This document shows positions 23,466 to 34,603 of a stretch of DNA of 64,000 bases, in pieces. This DNA is from Jimgerdemannia flammicorona (lineage: Eukaryota; Mucoromycota; Endogonomycetes; Endogonales; Endogonaceae): NCBI GenBank assembly GCA_003990745.1, contig RBNI01000005.1, forward strand, positions 1 through 64,000, read 5' to 3'. Numbering within the stretch: the stretch's first letter is position 1; each line of letters begins with the position of its first letter. The position numbers and the translations under genes are program-made. The notes under the pieces are model-generated. The model worked only from the letters and a program-made list of their open reading frames with translations, searched no databases and was not told where the DNA came from.

Positions 23466-23936
23466 TCGAGCGCTGTGGATGGATATTACAAAGAAATCTA
23501 TAACTGAGCCGTGTCAAGAATGCACAGATTACATTCACTCATATTTTAACTACTGAATTGATTTGTACGATGATATGCGTGTCAGCGACGAGGATGTTTG
23601 ATGAGCAGAATGAATAGTTATTGGGAAGAGAATTTTATAGTATCTAAGGATGAAAAGGAACAAGACAAGGCAAGATGAAACGAACCCATGCATGGCAAAA
23701 TGAAAAGATGCAATGCCTTACAAAATGATAAGGCAAGAAAAAGGAGCAACATAAGGCGGGACAAAGAGGATAAAGAGGACAAAGAGCAATTGACCGTCAT
23801 CTCGAACGTTCGAGTGATTACTTACAATGAAAGATGCATTACTAAACCCATAAAAATTTTGATGTGAACGAGAAGCTTGTTCGGGTGGTTATGACAACTG
23901 AGTCGCGTTGTTGCAACTGTGGATCCCATTGCTTGG

Positions 23937-23941
<5 letters not shown>

Positions 23942-23982
<41 letters not shown>
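23942..23982. repeat. T26-A15 palindrome
   Basis: A T run directly followed by an A run, same design as at 21668. Confidence 0.8.
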
Positions 23983-23983
<1 letters not shown>

Positions 23984-25091
23984 AACACCTGACCTTTTCG
24001 GGGGATCTGGCGGCTATTGGTTGATGTGGTCAAGATTCAATGAAACGTAAATCGAACCCAGGTTATGCCAATTAAGCCAGATGGCGGAACTCGTCCACTT
24101 GCAGGAACGTCTAATAATTTCAAAATTGACACTTTCCAACCTGTATTGAATTTATACCATTACCCATTCTTCGGAAGGATAATCATTTCCCGTAGGGATA
24201 AAGATTGACACAGAAAAATTTAGACTACACCGCTCTTACGCAATCATTTATTTATTTATTTTTTTATTTTTTTGACGTGCCATTAACAATGAGGTAATTG
24301 AGATCATACTCACCCACACATCTACACTGGTACATCCCTCTACCGCGACAAATAATTGTTCCCTTACAGCTGCCTCGTCATCCGCTAAAATGGTTAGAAT
24401 ACCCAAATCTCTCACGGGTGGCTATATTAACCGAGGGATAAATGCACATGCAAGTACACCGTTGACGCTGTGGCCAACAGTTGACATTGAATATTCTGTT
24501 AAAAAATTTCGATTATTTATCTCCATAATACCGATGCACCGAAAAAACGTATACTGAATAACGTAAAATGCTTAATCCCAAGATTTAAATGCTGAAGCAT
24601 CCGTCATTGGCATTCACGAAGGCGGAATAAACAGATATTATTAGCTTATCCACTTCCAACCTGTCTTTTGGAGCTGGTTTAATTTACGGATGCAAGGTTA
24701 GCGGTGGGTCTGGCGGAATGAGATAAGAGCTTGTGGCCCGATGAAGATATGCTTGTGGTTCGGAGCCGGCAGTCTTTGAAAATGTAACTGGTGTTTTTGG
24801 AATATATTAAACATTAAAAGCACGGAAAGCGGGCTGCGAAGGAGCAGTGAAAATGTCAGTTAGTACATCAAAGGATATTGCTGGAAACCAATCGTAAGAC
24901 ATATTCTGATAGAAATGGATGCACGAATTCGGTTATCCACTTTAAGCTATTGATGCTTGCCCAATTTATTGTATGGTTTCGCTTTCTTATATACTTGACA
25001 CACAAACATGCCATCAACGTACATATATACAAACGGGTCTGCTCGATGATGCAACCCTGGCATATTTACACGGCTAATCCTACACATCGAT

Positions 25092-25935
25092 CTAAACGAC
25101 ATTGACAAGGCACTTAGCCGCGGCATAGTCGCAGCAGGCGTCTTTGTTAGCACAATATGCGGTGTCGCAATCCTCACATATATTGGCTGCCACATGTTTG
25201 CAGTTCTCATATGCCACGTTATCACAAAACTGATCAGCATTGTTGAAAGCGGTGCTGGAGTTTACCACGCAGGAGCCAGGTGCCGTAGTCATAGAGGTAG
25301 CCGGCGCCATAGCCGTAGCAGTCGTATGGAGCGCAAGCACCGTAGCTGTAGGAATAGCCACCACCGCGCTTGACCTTCTTGTTGATAGCGTTGAAGCAGT
25401 TGAGCTTGCTATCCTTGGAGCATGCGTCGTTGTTGGCGCAGTAGGAGGCATCGCAATCCTTGCAAATTTCGCAGGCTTCGTGTTCACGCCACATAGCTGC
25501 AGTATTGGTCGGTATTATTTCACGCATTGGAGCCCACCACGCACAAGTCGTAGGGGCCACAGGTTCCACAGGCGCCGAAGCCATATGGGTAGCCGGCGCC
25601 ATAGCCGTAGCAGTCGTATGGAGCGCAAGCGCCGTAGCTGTAGGGATAGCCACCACCGCGCTTTATCTTGTTGATGACGTTGAAATAGCTGAGCTTGTTA
25701 TCTTGGAGCATGTGTCGTTATTGGCGCAGTAGGCGGTATCACAGTCCTTACAATGTTGCAGGCTACGTGTTCACAGTTTTCGTACGCCACGTTGTTCAGC
25801 GTTGTTGCACGCTATGTCATAGTTTACCGCACAAGCGCCGTATGGGTAGCCATAGGCGCCGAATCCTTCGTAGGTGTAACAAAGTGTCCTTTGCGTAAAA
25901 TACGAAGACGTGAACCGTAAAATGTAAATGTGAAA
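25092..25935 (-). pseudogene. Cys-rich, Gly/Tyr-rich repeat protein gene, broken
   Basis: On the minus strand the same module is readable three times. It is a Cys block of the type NICEDCDTAYCANKDAC, and the first two copies are followed by a Gly/Tyr-rich stretch such as GGGYSYSYGACAPYDCYGYG. Copies lie near 25700-25935, 25400-25560 and 25092-25260. The last one is intact to its stop (ends LVNVV). The modules are in different frames because of at least two small indels, and the 5' end is lost at the border of element E. The composition suggests a secreted, disulfide-rich structural or surface protein, but no signal peptide remains and no family was recognised. Confidence 0.6.
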
Positions 25936-25939
25936 TGAA

Positions 25940-26880
25940 GCGGATGGCCCTATACTTATTGTACCCAAAAAAGAAAGATGGAGACTCTATATAGATTACA
26001 GAAAGCTCAACTCAGTGATAGAAAAAGATGCTTATCTTTTGCCCAGAATTGATGATCTCCTAGACTAACTACAGAATACCAGATACTTCAGCAGTATAGA
26101 TCTTTTTACAGGATTTCATAAGATCTTTATAAACTCTAAAGATATTCAAAAAACAGTCTTCCTTGCTCTAGGAAAACTGTTTAAATACCTCTGAATACCC
26201 TTTGGACTCTGCAATGCACCCCCAATCTTCCAAAGGATGATGAACATAGTTTATGCCTCTACTGATCAACTATTGCCTGATTGTCTATATAGATAATTCT
26301 AACATTTATTTGGCAAATTTTAAAGAATATTTACAATATCTAGAAGAGTTCTTTTAACTCACTCAAAAGAACCACTTGAGACTCAATATTAAGAAAAACT
26401 ACTTTGGGAAACAGAAACTTGAATTCCTTAGATTTATAGTCTCTAAAGAAGACACTTATACAGATCCAAAGAAAACTAAGAAGATCAGTACTCAAGATCC
26501 CAAAGGAAGTACTATTCTTTCTGCTACTAGTATCTTATTACAGGAAATTTATTAAGAACTTTATCCAAATTACTACACTAATTCAAACTCTTCTCAAGAA
26601 AGAAGTACTATATAGATGAAAAGAACTATATAAACTCACCTTTAAAGAACTCAAGCACTATATAACTACAGTATCAGTTCTTGTGTGACCCAACTTATAG
26701 AAGCTATTTATCTTGTATACAGATATCTTCAAAGATGATCTTAGAGTAGTCTTAGCCTAAGAAGGATCTGATCAGTAGTACTATATGATAGCTTATATAA
26801 GTAGAGCTATTAATAAGCAGCAAGCCAACTATGGCAGTATCAAATTGGAATATCTTGCAATTATATAGACAGTCATTCTG
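25940..26880 (+). pseudogene. RT and RNase H start of element E
   Basis: Reads [20 protein letters not shown], then SSIDLFTGFHKIF, then IPFGLCNAPPIFQRMM, the standard gypsy RT landmarks. The catalytic box region near 26280 is damaged. RNase H starts near 26700 and breaks off at the insertion point. Confidence 0.8.
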
Positions 26881-28061
26881 ACCCTTTCTCTACTACCTTA
26901 CCAGTTACAAGATTTGGTAGGCAACCTTCCAAGTCTCCTTTCCCCTATTATTACCCCCTCTACCTCAGGTTGGTTTGCTGTATCTATATGGACATGGTGG
27001 GAGGAGGGCAATAGTGATGAGTTGCCCCTTTATTGGTGTCCAATCGGTGTCTTCTCCACTTTTTCATAGTTTCTAATGTCTTCAACTGTATCTGGGATAT
27101 ACTCATTTTGGTGCAGTGCCTTTTTCCTTTTGCTGTCACCATCAAGATATTGTCTTGATGTATCATGGATTACATAGAGAGTTGGCTGACCTTAGATGTT
27201 AAGTGCTTAGTGTAGGTTACCTATAGGTCCTTGGTGTCTGTAGTAGGGCCCTCTGGCTTTGATAAGCTTCTTGGCAAGTGCAGTTCTGGCATAAGTGACT
27301 GTTTTTCAGATGTTGTTGGGATGGGAGGGGAGATGGCCATCACAGATAGAAGGAAGGGTGATTATGGTAAACCAGTAGGGTTCTAGGCTAGGAGTGATTA
27401 TTGGGGCTGAGGCAAGTGTTGCTTCAGTGGGGCCTTTTGATTAGTGCAGAGTGGTTAGGTGGTAGATAATACTCTTGGCTTCTTTTGGCAATTTGGCAGA
27501 TTGGACCCTGATCATTGGAGGGGGTCAGAGGGCCTGAGACTACCCATTTCAGGCATCTTGGCTACACTCAACTGAAACTGAAAGCTGATATAACAACATG
27601 ATCAAGGCCTGCAGGCTTGAGTAGTGAGATATTGGGGTCTCTTTCTACCTTATGTGTAAGTCCTCTACTTACTTTATCTGGGAGAACCAGGCCCTACTCA
27701 CCATGATATACTTTGATGAGAATTTTTTCTTTGCCTGTCATCCTCTTTAGGGTGGCAAGAGCTAGTTTCTATTTAGCTTGGATATAGCCTTGTATATATG
27801 TTGGGGTCTTGGGTATGTACTTTCAGTCATTGGCATATGACTGAGTTCCCCCTGGTAGTAGAAAGAGTATGATATGTAGAATGAGGTGTGGGCCAACATA
27901 AGCCCTGCTGCACCTGGCATAGTTGAGCTGCTGGACAATAGTTAGCCTAGGTTCATGGGGGGGCAGTACTTGGTGGGTGGTGGAGGAGGGTTTTGGCCTA
28001 TATAGTTTAGGTTCCTTTCTAATAAAAATCTGCAGGACATTGAGTCTATTAAAAAAAAAAA
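26881..28061 (+). mobile_element. A-tailed insertion with 16-bp target duplication
   Basis: A stretch of about 1.18 kb, clearly less AT-rich than its host element, ending in a run of A. It is flanked by a 16-base duplication (26865-26880 and 28062-28077, one mismatch) that repeats the RNase H codons for TVIL. A-tail plus a long target duplication is the mark of non-LTR-type retroposition (LINE, SINE or processed transcript). No RT or endonuclease was recognised. The minus strand has short open stretches (26984-27166, 27823-28113), but nothing identifiable. Confidence 0.75.
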
Positions 28062-29240
28062 ATAGACAGTTATTCTGTTTAAGTATTATCTTATCACTCT
28101 GATAACTGACCATACTACTCTCAAATAGCTATTCAACTATAAGGAATCTATCAGAATTCTTATCTACTAGATCCTAATTCTACAAGATTACAAAATCACT
28201 ATTATTTATAAAGCAGGGAAAGCTTATAACAATATTGATATATATTTTTATCAAATCTAATAAATTAAAAGAAGAGTGTATCTCAGAACTATACCCTAAA
28301 GAAAATTTTCATAATCATCAAAGAGCAAGAGAATCTCATCTAATAAGAACATCAGAAGGCCTATTAAGGACAGATGAATATAGAAGAAAAGCTATAAAAA
28401 ATATATCAACACTAGTTCTATCTTAGAATACAAGTCAGAGACATATATAAGAGATATAATATCTATCAGAAGTATTAAGAAAAGAAGAATTATTAAGCAT
28501 TGCTACAACCAATTATATATACCACTTATCTACATCTTTCAAAGATAGAGAGTAGATGTTATTAGACTCTTATAGTTACATAAAGAAGAAAAAAATATAT
28601 TTTAGTATTTGTAAAATATCTAACTAAATGGTCTGAAGTCTTCTCTATGGTATATATATAGATCTCTAAAAGAACTTACCTCTGACTGAGATACAGAATT
28701 TATCAATAAGTTTATTATAACTTATATATAAATTCACAAGAGCTATCTGAAATAAACTACATTTTACTATCCTCAAACTGATAGAATAATAGAGTGAATG
28801 AACCAGACTATCAAGAATAAACTTATCTAAGTTAACTCTACTAATTGGAACCTCTGCTTACCTGAGATCTTATGGGATATTCAAATACTTCTATAATCTC
28901 TATCAAATAAAAGTCATTCAAAATAATATTCACTAAGAAAGCCAGAACTACTGACTATGAACCCCTTAGAGAACTCTTGAAAAAGATAGAATAATTGCAA
29001 AATCAAGCCTGAGCTCAGATAATTAAGGCTCAAGAAAAGTAGAAGAAATATTATGACCAAAAGTAAAAAGATCAGAAGATCAAGATTAGAGATCAAGTTA
29101 AGTATAGTCAAAACTAATTTTACTACTAAATTGGAACCCAAATAGAAAGGTATTTATCTTATATATATATACATTAGAGAAACTAATATCTATATAAGAA
29201 GTACAGATAGACAACTCTTAAAAACACTAGTATATATCAA
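28062..29240 (+). pseudogene. RNase H end and integrase of element E
   Basis: Continues RNase H after the insertion (LITDHTTLK near 28100), then a heavily broken integrase with FYYPQTDRIIE (near 28760) followed by MNQTIKNKL and LPEIL. Many TAA/TAG/TGA codons. Confidence 0.7.
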
Positions 29241-30418
29241 TTATTTTAAGATATATCTACCACAAGTATAATAAATCAGAGAATTAATTAGTATCTCCAG
29301 ACTCTTATCCTCAGCTCTCTTTAAGCCCTCTTAATTCTACTGTTACAGTTTCAAGAAGCTTAAGAAAACCATATTCAATAAATTCAGATATATTAGGAGA
29401 ATCTTACTATTATATAATATTTACTATAGGTCTATCAATTATAGGTCTACTATATAATTGAAGAATAGTTATAAGACCTTTCAAAATCAGAGCAAGTCTA
29501 TATAAGAAACTCTACTAATCTAACTCAAAGAAATATTACTATAGCTAATAAGCTCTATATAATATACAAAAGAAATCCTCTAGCTCTCACTCAGACTTAA
29601 TTAAACCTAGAAGATATATAATAAATAAGTGAAATCATCTATCAGTTTATCATTAGTAGTATTGAAATACTATTCCCTAAAGAGGAAAAAGAGCCTCTTA
29701 AATAAAGTAATCTAGATATAGAAGAAGATAATAGTATAGGTATAAATACTGAGAATATTTATAAATATTGAAATAACAATTAAAGAATAGTCTGAGGACA
29801 GACTATCTTTTAGTGAGAGCTAATATAATGAGCAAAAATTATAATATAGCTAGATAATATATAAATAGAATATATACTTAATATAGTTATTCTTCATAGT
29901 TACTCCTTACATTACTAATAATATAATAACCTAATATACTAAATTAAAATAAATATATTTATACTTTAAAATACTGTTTACACTCTGAAATACTGTTTTC
30001 ACTTATGAACAATAAGTTCTATCTTTCTAAATTAGTATTACTATATATTCTATAATTATCCAGATAATAATCAGATAGCAACTATACTTATATAAAATAC
30101 TCCAGAGATTCAAATAAATAAACCTCAGTCTAAAAGTTCAAAAAGCAAAAGTCAATTATCTGATATATATTTAGGAGGAGAACACATACCAATGAGCTAC
30201 TGTCAAGAAGTTGTGAGCTTTCTTTTTTACTCTAGTCTACTTTTTGATACAAAAAAGTCTGTTATATTTTTAGTCTACTTACCAGATTAAGTCTGAAGAG
30301 AAGTTCACTATATTTTAATATAACTAAACTAGTTAGCCAGATATATCTTTATAGTGAACTTATTTATATAAATAAAGCAGTCAACTGATATAACTTTATT
30401 TATCAAAAGAAGTTAGCT

Positions 30419-30575
30419 GATTTTGGTATACTTATCAGACTAAGCCTGAAGATCTGATTTTGATATACTTATCAGACTAAGCCTGAAGGTCTGAATTTGG
30501 TATACTTATCAGACTAAGCTTGAAGACCTGATTTTTAGTATACTTATCAGACAAAGTCAGAAGGACTTGAGAAAT
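30419..30575. repeat. 37-bp tandem repeat
   Basis: About four copies of a unit containing TATACTTATCAGACTAAGCC, starting near 30419, 30455, 30493 and 30528. More diverged units flank it at about 30260 and 30590. Confidence 0.75.
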
Positions 30576-30619
30576 CTGCTACATATTTAGTCTGCTTGTC
30601 AGATGAAGCCTAAAGAATC

Positions 30620-31670
30620 ACTGATATCTGTCAATCCACTTTATTATACAAAATCTATGATATTTAAGAAGTCTGCGGAATCTGTACCTAATTAAAAAAC
30701 TGCTGAAATTATCTACATTATATAAACAAGAGAGAAACCATTGAACATTTTGTTATTTTTTGACAAAGTAACTAGAGGCTCAAGCCAATCAACATAACTG
30801 CCCCAACCTTGTAATTTGCCTCCATTGAGCTGGCACATTACAATACTCTACTTCAGCATGAAGATCCTCAGTCAAATGGGTGGTACGTCATTTACAGTAG
30901 TTGGTAGTTTGATGGATGAGCTGTGGTGTGTGGACACATAACTATGTGTTGGGTAGGCTTTCGTAATGGTTTGAATCTCATTCCATGACGGGCCGCGGTA
31001 ATATTATATCGAACCTATAAGAAAAGATGGTTACACGCCATATAATTTTAATTAATCAGCCAACCTCGGTACCTGTCCATTGATAATGGAAGTATACGAC
31101 CGCATCGCATTCGGTGTCTGTCCTCACAAAATACCAGTTAATTACAATGTAAAAAAAAAAAAAAAAAAAACGGTATTCACGGAGGAGCTTCATCCACGCA
31201 ATTTCGCTTCAGACAGCAACCTTAGGTTCACACGCTCTTTGTCATCGTTTATATTGTTTGTTTCTCCCGAATCAACCACTCACGTGTATTGATGATTGTT
31301 TTAAAAAAAAAAAAAACAGTTATGCCAATGAAGAAGCCATTTATGGACGACGCCAAGGATCGGGGACCTTCCCCTAGACGAGTTCTTTGATGTTGCACAG
31401 ATGTCGATGACAGGCAGTTGATGGAAACCGTGGGTCAAGATGTGGCTATTATATCCGGTATACTAATAAACTTGTGTTTTCGAAAATATCATTCACAGGA
31501 GCATGGGCACAGCTGATAAATATAATCGTTCGTTTATTTAAAAATCCGAATAGAAATATAAATGTATGAAAAGTCAATTTGCCGCCTTCCCTCCTCTTTC
31601 GCAGGCCCATTATTTACACATCATAATCCCCCTTCACTTCTGCTTCAGCATGTCGAACGGCTTAGCGCTC
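30620..31670. other. Intergenic, transition from AT-rich repeats to host DNA
   Basis: Composition normalises near 30750. A-runs lie at 31151-31170 and 31301-31313. No gene seen. The part next to 31670 is the expected 3' UTR of the minus-strand gene. Confidence 0.5.
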
Positions 31671-33907
31671 TTAATTGGCCCTGGACGACCCCCCTAGGTC
31701 GGGCGTAACAGAATCATTTATCTGGTCGTACGAGGGCGGTAGATCGGGTAGTTGTTCGACGACGGCGCTCGGGTTCTTGGAAGGGTCCCACGCCGGCATC
31801 TGCAAGTTGTTGTAGAATGTGTTATGCGTAGTGACTTCCGGAGACTGCATGTTATCTCGGATTGTTTTGACCATATTGTAAAACTTAGTGTGGAGTTCGT
31901 TTGTTTCATCGATGTTGTTGAGGCGGTTGCGTAGGCTGGTTGGGGTTAGAGGAGATGTGGGGATGAGGTGAATTGGGTAGAGAATGGGAGAGTGGGAACA
32001 AAATACAATGGGAAGAAAAGAGGCTTACCCATTGGCTTCCACGCGACGGAGCGTGTCTCCGGAGCCAACACCTTCGAATAGTGACTGGTTGCCAATGTTG
32101 TTACTGATCCTCTGTGACTCATTGGTGAGCTTTATCAGCGGCTGGTTAGGACAGTCGGAGCGAATAAATGTGAGCGATGATATTTTCCAGAGGTGATGCA
32201 ACATACAGTGAGCAGTAAATCCATACCTTGACTGCGGCATTTGCCAGAGCAACAACGGTCATAATCACGATACCCAACACAAATAAAAAGCACGCGATCG
32301 AACTCGCCGCATAAATCGTAAACGTATGATTCATATCCGCGTTGACAATGTCAATGGGCTCATTAATCTCCGACAACGGAAACGCTGCAACAGACACGTA
32401 TGACGGCTTCTCGCCTGTCATTCCATTGGTCAGGTTCAGCATTTGCCACACGACAAGGTAAGACACCAATGTGGTCGGGTCCTTGTAGACTTGCGAAGAC
32501 GCTTGATCCCCTGAAGAGGAGACAATCTGGTTCCAGAGTGCGTTGGAGATGACAGGTTTTGACGAGTCACTGTACAGGAAGGGACGATCCTTCGTGCTAG
32601 CATTTGAACTCCAGGAGACCAGGTCCCAGGTAGGGTTAGCAATCGCGACGCCGTTGAGCCGGTAGAGGGAGGTTTGGCTACCGTTCACGGCAAGACGCTC
32701 CAGATTGGATTTGAGCGTGCCGATAAGGAGATCGATGCCGGCCACGCCGAGCTGGAGTTCCGCGGGTATGTGTAAGGTCGGTGGCGGGACATGAGCACAG
32801 TAAAAAAAGCTTAGTAGTCCATCGGGGGTAAATTTCTCGAAAATTTCCAATGAAGGGGTCCAGTATACTTACGATATTTCCTGTAGCGGTGTTAGTAATA
32901 ACAGCGCTAATAGACACACACCACCCCCTCCCCGAAGCATCACTATACGGGTCCGTAATAATGTATGACGGGCCAGCGGGCGAGGAGGCGTACGTCTTTG
33001 CAGTCGTGTACCACGGGCGGATGGTGGGATCGTACGCGCCTTGGTTGCGGATCAGGCCGGCACCGGGGTAGTGGCGGAAGAGCAAGGCATCGAAGCCGAC
33101 AAACAAGGCGAGTAAATTCGGGTTCTGCGTGTACATGGTTCGAAAGAGGTGGTCCACGTGTGCGCTATTACTAATCACAGTCTGTTGCTCGGCCGTGAGT
33201 GTGGTGGGAGGGTCCGAGCCAGTGTAATTGCTAGGCATCCAGGTCGAGTGGAACAGGCTGATTGGGAGGCCGGCATAGCTAGGGAGTTGTAAGTGAGTAA
33301 GTAATGATATTGCAATTTGGGGGGTCTTTTACGAGTGAGCGTGTAAGCGTGTGAGCATGTGAAAACTTACCGTTCCCCAGTTTGGGGAATCGTCTGACCT
33401 GCTGCTTGGATGCCTGCTAAATTGTCAAAAAAGCTAAAAATTGGGCAACGTCGAAGTTCAGTAGAGTGTTATCGCTTGTATTAAACTATGCCAATTTTTC
33501 ATTTGGCAGACGCATTACCTAGGTTCGGCGCTCAAAGGTTGATCCGTCCTGAATGTGTCCCCCGTCGCTTGGGCGATGGGTAATACGACCGACTCGGCAA
33601 TCCTTTTCAGGCTGTCTTCGAATAAAACTCCCGAGTGGGTCACGGAATCGGCCAGATTTTGTGTAATCTGGCTTGTCTGGAATTTTGTTAGAATTTCGTG
33701 GGTGTCATCAGTGCGAGAAGGGGGGCAGATGAAAATTAAGTGATATCATACCAGAATGTCTGTCGAAGTATCTTTGATGTTGTGAATGACGGCCCATAGG
33801 AAGAGAATACATATGAGCTCGACGAGGGTGAGAGATATGAAGACGCTAGAGCTGAAAGTTATCAGCATCTGTTTCTTGAGCGAGTATGAGCGCCAGTTTG
33901 CAAACAT
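31671..33907 (-). CDS. Short Cache-HAMP membrane receptor-like protein (561 aa)
   Basis: Seven exons (33907-33752, 33676-33519, 33433-33371, 33278-32873, 32751-32227, 32141-32029, 31935-31671) joined by consensus introns of 75-121 nt give one uninterrupted 561-aa frame. A first membrane helix (about residues 15-40) is followed by an extracellular domain with the Cache signature RPWYTTAK near residue 211, then TDPYSDASGRG and GVAGIDLLIGTL. A second helix lies at about 403-428, and a HAMP-like segment begins KPLIKLTNE. The short cytoplasmic tail ends with LPPSYDQ near residue 540, a PPxY motif of the kind bound by WW domains of Nedd4/Rsp5 ligases. There is no kinase or other output domain. Architecture matches ligand-binding dCache sensors known mainly from bacterial chemoreceptors. 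The ligand is unknown. It is divergent to the long paralogue at 34604. Confidence 0.85.
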
Positions 33908-34603
33908 CTTGTCTCAGAGGTCAATGATTGTGACTCGACAAGGCTGCTGTTGATGGGGAAGAAATAACGAAAACAGGAGGATATTATAGGTGGCGCGAAG
34001 GAAGGGGGCCGGTGCCCGTGTTTATGTGTGCAGTGACGCTGTCCCCGTCACCTGTTCCCTGAGCGCGTGTGTTTTTATCCACAAACTGTCAACGATAGAA
34101 AATTGAATTTCTATTGGAAACCTATTTTTAGACCGGGTCACCCATCTTGGAAGGCAGCGATGGAATTTGACGTGAAATTCTAGATAGAAGACTTCGGGTC
34201 ACTCACTTGCTTGCCACCATAGCTCTTCCACTAGGACGATCACAAAGTTAATCAAGTGAGCTCTGAATTTTTTACGCGTGGATTCCAAAGAGAAATAGAT
34301 TCGTGCACATGACACGAAAACGGAATTCCACGAACTTTGCTTGGAATAGCTTCAAACCCTATCTTAATGAAGACCTCCGATCCCGTCGACTCAATGGGGA
34401 AAACATATAAAGTTTATTAAAAAGTACCTTATGACCTATCTGAATTGGTACCTTTTTAAAAATTTCATCTCATAAATTATGTCGAGCGCCACACCTGACC
34501 CTCTTATCAGACGGACGAACAATTTCCCGGTGCTGCGGTTCGGGCTCCATAAATGGCCTAAACTTCATCGAAACATTCCCCACCAAAACACTACATCTCA
34601 ATC
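33908..34603. promoter_or_regulatory. Shared intergenic region of the divergent Cache genes
   Basis: 696 bases between the two start codons. A TATA-like CTATAATAT (minus strand, 33981-33989) lies about 75-80 bases before the short gene's ATG. For the long gene only a weak CCATAAATGG (about 34546-34555) is seen. The arrangement allows co-regulation, but that is inference. Confidence 0.45.

Larger units (their letters stand above)
21158..25091. other. Intergenic DNA with T-run/A-run palindromes
   Basis: No convincing gene on either strand. It contains three perfect T-run-to-A-run junctions (listed separately), a T-run at 22949-22967 and scattered short ORFs without coding character. Confidence 0.5.
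25936..29960 (+). mobile_element. Decayed Ty3/gypsy fragment E
   Basis: 5'-truncated element starting inside RT (PKKERW, then YIDYRKLNS near 25965-26010) and running through RNase H and integrase. The RT/RNase H is interrupted by an A-tailed insertion at 26881-28061. Sequence differs from element A and is strongly AT-rich with many stops. The right end is not sharp; AT-rich DNA continues to about 30.7 kb and no LTR pair was found. Confidence 0.75.

Noticed and set aside
24040..24100. tRNA-like boxes on the minus strand (TGGCTTAATTGG and GGTTCGATTT)
   Set aside because: The boxes are far too close for a tRNA and no acceptor or anticodon stem can be drawn. At most a SINE trace.
25240..25732. 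Plus-strand hydrophobic Ala/Val-rich ORFs opposite the Cys-rich gene
   Set aside because: Shadow of the minus-strand modules; the regular Cys pattern exists only on the minus strand.
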